Below, one piece after another: positions 4,828 to 7,583 of a stretch of 7,583 bases of DNA (position 1 is the stretch's first letter; every line of letters begins with the position of its first letter). Position numbers and translations under genes: made by a program. The notes beneath the pieces were generated by a model. It was not told the origin of the DNA. It worked only from the letters and a program-made list of their open reading frames with translations, and ran no database searches. This DNA comes from an uncultured Eubacteriales bacterium. Lineage in GTDB: Bacteria; Bacillota; Clostridia; Christensenellales; Aristaeellaceae. Where the stretch lies: the NCBI GenBank assembly GCA_902782795.1, contig CACZOT010000248.1, positions 1-7,583 of the forward strand. Reading direction: 5' to 3'.

Positions 4828-6915
4828 ATGAACTGGCTGGATCGACCGGTGCTCCTTTCGGGCGGGGCCGTGCGCGAGGCGCAGGGCGAGCCCGGGCGCG
4901 GCACCATGACGGAGCGGATCCTCGCGGCCCACGGCGGCGCGCACATCCGCTTCGACGCGCTCATCTCGCACGATATCACCTACGTCGGCATTATCCAGAC
5001 GGCGCGCGCCAGCGGCATGCGCGCCTTCCCCCTGCCCTACGCCTTCACCAACTGCCACAACAGCCTCTGCGCCGTGGGCGGCACCATCAACGAGGACGAC
5101 CACGCCTTCGGCCTCTCGGCCGCGCGCAAATACGGCGGCGTGTACGTTCCGCGCAACCTGGCCGTCATCCACCAGTACGCACGCGAACAGATGGCCTCCT
5201 GCGGCGGCATGATCCTCGGCTCCGACAGTCACACGCGCTACGGCGCCCTGGGCACCATGGGCGTCGGCGAGGGCGGGCCGGAGCTGGTCAAACAGCTGCT
5301 GGGCAACACCTACGATCTCCCCTCCCGCCCCGGTACGGTGCTGGTGTACCTGACGGGCAAGCCGCGCCACGGCGTCGGCCCGCACGACGTCGCCCTCGCC
5401 CTGTGCGCGCGCGTCTATAAAGAAGGGCTGTTCAAAAACAAGGTGCTGGAGTTCGCTGGGCCTGGCGTCGGCAATCTGAGCATGGATTTCCGCATCGGCA
5501 TCGACGTCATGACCACGGAGACGGCCTGCCTCTCCTCCATCTGGACCACCGACGAGAAGACCCGCGCCTGGTACAGCGCCCATGGCCGCGAGGACAAATT
5601 CGCCTTCCTCGCGCCGGAGGAGAACGCCTGCTACGACTCCGCGCTCCTGGTCGATCTGGGCGAGATCGAGCCCATGATCGCCCTGCCCTTCCACCCCAGC
5701 AACGCCTTCCCCATCCGCCAGCTGAACGAGACGCCGCTGGACGTCCTGCGCGAGGCGGAGAAGGCCGCCGGGCTGGACGGCGAGCTCGTCTCCCGCTGGA
5801 CGGAGAAGGGCCTGCGCGCCGATCAGTTCGTCATCGCGGGCTGCGCGGGCGGCATGTACGAGAACCTGCTCAACGCCGCGGCCATCCTACGCGGCCACAG
5901 CGCGGGCGATATGAACGTCTACCCCGCGAGCCTTCCCCAGGAGCTGGCCCTGCTGCGCTCCGGCGCTTCGGAGGAGCTCCTCGCCAGCGGAGCGGTGCTG
6001 AAGCCCTGCTTCTGCGGCCCTTGCTTCGGCGCGGGCGATACGCCCAAGAACGGCGGGCTCTCCCTGCGCCACACCACGCGCAACTTCCCCTATCGCGAGG
6101 GCGCCAAGCCCGGCGAGGGGCAGAAGGCCTTCGTCGCCCTGATGGACGCCCGCTCCATCGCCGCCAGCGCGCTGACGGGCTTCGTCACCGGCGCGGATAC
6201 CATCGATTATGAGGACGTCTCCGACGCGCCGTATTCCTTCGACCCGGCTCCCTACCAGCGCCGCGTGGAAGATTTCACCGGCCGCCCGCAGCCGGACGCG
6301 CCGCTGGAGTTCGGCCCGAACATCGCCGATTGGCCGGAGTTCCCGCCCCTGGGCGAGGACCTCAGCTTCACCGTGGCTTCCGTGCTGACCGACCCTGTCA
6401 CCACCACGGACGAGCTCATCCCCTCCGGCGAGACCTCCAGCTACCGCTCCAACCCGGCGCGTCTGGCCGAATTCGCCCTCTCCCGGCGCGATCCCGGCTA
6501 CGCCGCGCGTTCCAAGGCCGCGCGGGACGCGGGCGGGGCCAGCTGCGTCTGCGCCGTCTGCCCCGGCGACGGCTCCGCGCGCGAGCAGGCCGCCTCCTGC
6601 CAGAGAGTGCTGGGCGGAGCGGCGAACATCGCCGTCTCCTACGCGACCAAGCGCTATCGCGCCAACCTCGTCAACTGGGGCATCTTCCCCTTCGTGAGCG
6701 AAGAGGCCGTTTCGCTGCGGGTGGGCGACCAGGTCTCCCTTCCCGGCCTGCGCGGCGGGCTCCTCGCGGGCGAGCGGGAATTCACCGCCCAGGTCAACGG
6801 CGGCGAGAGGACCATCCGCCTCGCCCTGCCCGGCCTGACCGACGCGGAGCTGGAGATCCTCCTGGACGGCTGCCTCATCAACCATTACCGCAAGGAGGCC
6901 GAAAAGAATGGCTAA
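4828..6915 (+). CDS. Aconitase-superfamily hydratase (YbhJ-like), probable aconitate hydratase
   Basis: Probably isomerises citrate to isocitrate through a [4Fe-4S] cluster; cytoplasmic. Motifs in order: SDSHT (132-136); G-C339-AGG in place of the usual SCTN[SG], giving the first predicted cluster ligand; C396-GP-C399, the other two; TTRNFPYR (416-423), with the substrate-binding Arg pair expected after the cluster motif; TTTDELIPSG (525-534) where typical aconitases have TTDHISPAG; and the C-terminal swivel-domain motif GDGSAREQAA (580-589), matching GxGSSREHAA with the first Ser and the Arg kept. NLVNWGIFPF (613-622) matches the family's late NLxxxGxLPL. At 695 aa it is shorter than AcnA or AcnB (about 860-900). 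The changed motifs recall E. coli YbhJ, whose activity is not settled to my knowledge. Position between gltA and icd argues for real aconitase activity. It overlaps icd by 8 nt. Confidence 0.88.
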   Translation: MNWLDRPVLLSGGAVREAQGEPGRGTMTERILAAHGGAHIRFDALISHDITYVGIIQTARASGMRAFPLPYAFTNCHNSLCAVGGTINEDDHAFGLSAARKYGGVYVPRNLAVIHQYAREQMASCGGMILGSDSHTRYGALGTMGVGEGGPELVKQLLGNTYDLPSRPGTVLVYLTGKPRHGVGPHDVALALCARVYKEGLFKNKVLEFAGPGVGNLSMDFRIGIDVMTTETACLSSIWTTDEKTRAWYSAHGREDKFAFLAPEENACYDSALLVDLGEIEPMIALPFHPSNAFPIRQLNETPLDVLREAEKAAGLDGELVSRWTEKGLRADQFVIAGCAGGMYENLLNAAAILRGHSAGDMNVYPASLPQELALLRSGASEELLASGAVLKPCFCGPCFGAGDTPKNGGLSLRHTTRNFPYREGAKPGEGQKAFVALMDARSIAASALTGFVTGADTIDYEDVSDAPYSFDPAPYQRRVEDFTGRPQPDAPLEFGPNIADWPEFPPLGEDLSFTVASVLTDPVTTTDELIPSGETSSYRSNPARLAEFALSRRDPGYAARSKAARDAGGASCVCAVCPGDGSAREQAASCQRVLGGAANIAVSYATKRYRANLVNWGIFPFVSEEAVSLRVGDQVSLPGLRGGLLAGEREFTAQVNGGERTIRLALPGLTDAELEILLDGCLINHYRKEAEKNG

Positions 6916-7583
6916 GATCCAAATGCGAAACCCCATCGCCGAACTCGACGGCGACGAGATGACGCGCATCCTCTGGAAACAGATCAAGGAGATCGTCCTC
7001 GCGCCCTTCGTGGAGCTCAACACCGAATACTACGACCTCGGCCTCCCCCACCGCGACGAGACGGACGACGCCGTCACCCTCGAGGCCGCCAAGGCCATCC
7101 GCCGCCTCCGGGTGGGCGTCAAGTGCGCCACCATCACGCCCAACACCGGCCGCATGACGGAATACAACCTCAAGCGCATGTACAAGAGCCCCAACGCCAC
7201 CCTGCGCGCCTATCTGGACGGCACCGTCTTCCGCACGCCCATCCTCGCGCCGGGCATCAAGCCGGTCATCCCCCGCTGGGAAGCGCCCATCACCGTGGCG
7301 CGCCACGCCTACGGCGATATCTACAAGGCCGTGGAGATGCGCACGGAGAAAAAGGGCAAAGCTGAGCTGGTCTTCACCGCCGAGGACGGCTCCGTCCGGC
7401 GAGAGACCATCTTCGATTTCGATTCCCCCGGCGTCATCCAGGGCATGCACAACAAGCGCGATTCCATCGAATCCTTCGCGCGCGCGTGCTTCGCGTACGC
7501 CCTTTCCGTCAAACAGGATCTCTGGTTCGCCACCAAGGACACCATCTCCAAGACCTATGACGAGGAGTTCAAGCGCGTCTTCG
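6908..7583 (+). CDS. icd: NADP-type isocitrate dehydrogenase, eukaryote-like class (5' part, cut by window end)
   Basis: Oxidatively decarboxylates isocitrate to 2-oxoglutarate. Only the first 225 codons are inside the window; the family is usually about 400-415 aa, so the gene continues to the right. The N-terminus KIQMRNPIAELDGDEMTR is characteristic of the class that includes human IDH1. Residues that bind isocitrate in IDH1 fall at the same numbers here: T77, S94, N96, R100, R109, R132 and Y139; the catalytic Lys of IDH1 (K212) corresponds to K210 in FATKDTISKTYD. TPNTGR (77-82) replaces the more usual TPDEAR. The cofactor-discriminating residues lie beyond the window, so NADP preference is inferred from the class. 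The start ATG at 6908 follows AAGGAGG (6892-6898) by 9 nt and lies inside the aconitase gene end, so the two are likely translated together. The reading frame stays open to the last base. Confidence 0.95.
   Translation, partial: MAKIQMRNPIAELDGDEMTRILWKQIKEIVLAPFVELNTEYYDLGLPHRDETDDAVTLEAAKAIRRLRVGVKCATITPNTGRMTEYNLKRMYKSPNATLRAYLDGTVFRTPILAPGIKPVIPRWEAPITVARHAYGDIYKAVEMRTEKKGKAELVFTAEDGSVRRETIFDFDSPGVIQGMHNKRDSIESFARACFAYALSVKQDLWFATKDTISKTYDEEFKRVF

Noticed and set aside
4795..5694. A 299-codon - strand frame opposite the aconitase gene
   Set aside because: Antisense shadow of conserved coding sequence with no ribosome-binding site or family motif; the similar frame at 5887-7023 (-) is rejected for the same reason.

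Overview
The window is GC-rich (roughly two thirds G+C by eye, with most third codon positions G or C). It carries strong Shine-Dalgarno sequences and compact, protein-coding DNA. The gene set (TmcAL-type tRNA-Met cytidine acetate ligase, type II thymidine kinase, a GNAT enzyme, and citrate synthase divergent from aconitase and isocitrate dehydrogenase) fits a high-GC member of the Bacillota, most likely class Clostridia. This is inferred from protein resemblance; no rRNA or other phylogenetic marker is present.

Layout from left to right: (1) a small membrane-anchored protein of unknown function (40-546, +), closed by a strong stem-loop terminator that works in both directions. (2) tmcAL (655-1848, -), facing away from (3) tdk (1980-2552, +), which overlaps (4) a GNAT acetyltransferase gene (2549-2989, +) by 4 nt. 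tmcAL and tdk start from back-to-back promoters that share a 7-bp inverted repeat. (5) A 236-bp convergent gap (2990-3225) full of hairpins, including one strong bidirectional terminator. (6) gltA-type citrate synthase (3226-4596, -). (7) A 231-bp AT-richer divergent regulatory region (4597-4827). (8) An aconitase-superfamily hydratase (4828-6915, +), overlapping by 8 nt (9) the start of an NADP-type isocitrate dehydrogenase (6908 onward, +), which runs off the right edge after 225 codons.

The right half is a complete oxidative citrate branch: oxaloacetate plus acetyl-CoA to citrate, isocitrate and 2-oxoglutarate. In an anaerobe this normally feeds glutamate synthesis rather than a full TCA cycle. 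The left half is housekeeping: tRNA wobble-base acetylation and thymidine salvage. All four recognisable promoters have a 17-bp spacer and a -35 box beginning TTGC instead of TTGA.

I found no mobile element, CRISPR array, RNA gene, toxin-antitoxin pair or defence system. The most open items are the unknown membrane protein, the unusual aconitase motifs, the hairpin cluster at 3000-3200 and the operator-like palindromes in the two divergent promoter regions. I do not see evidence of an undescribed system.
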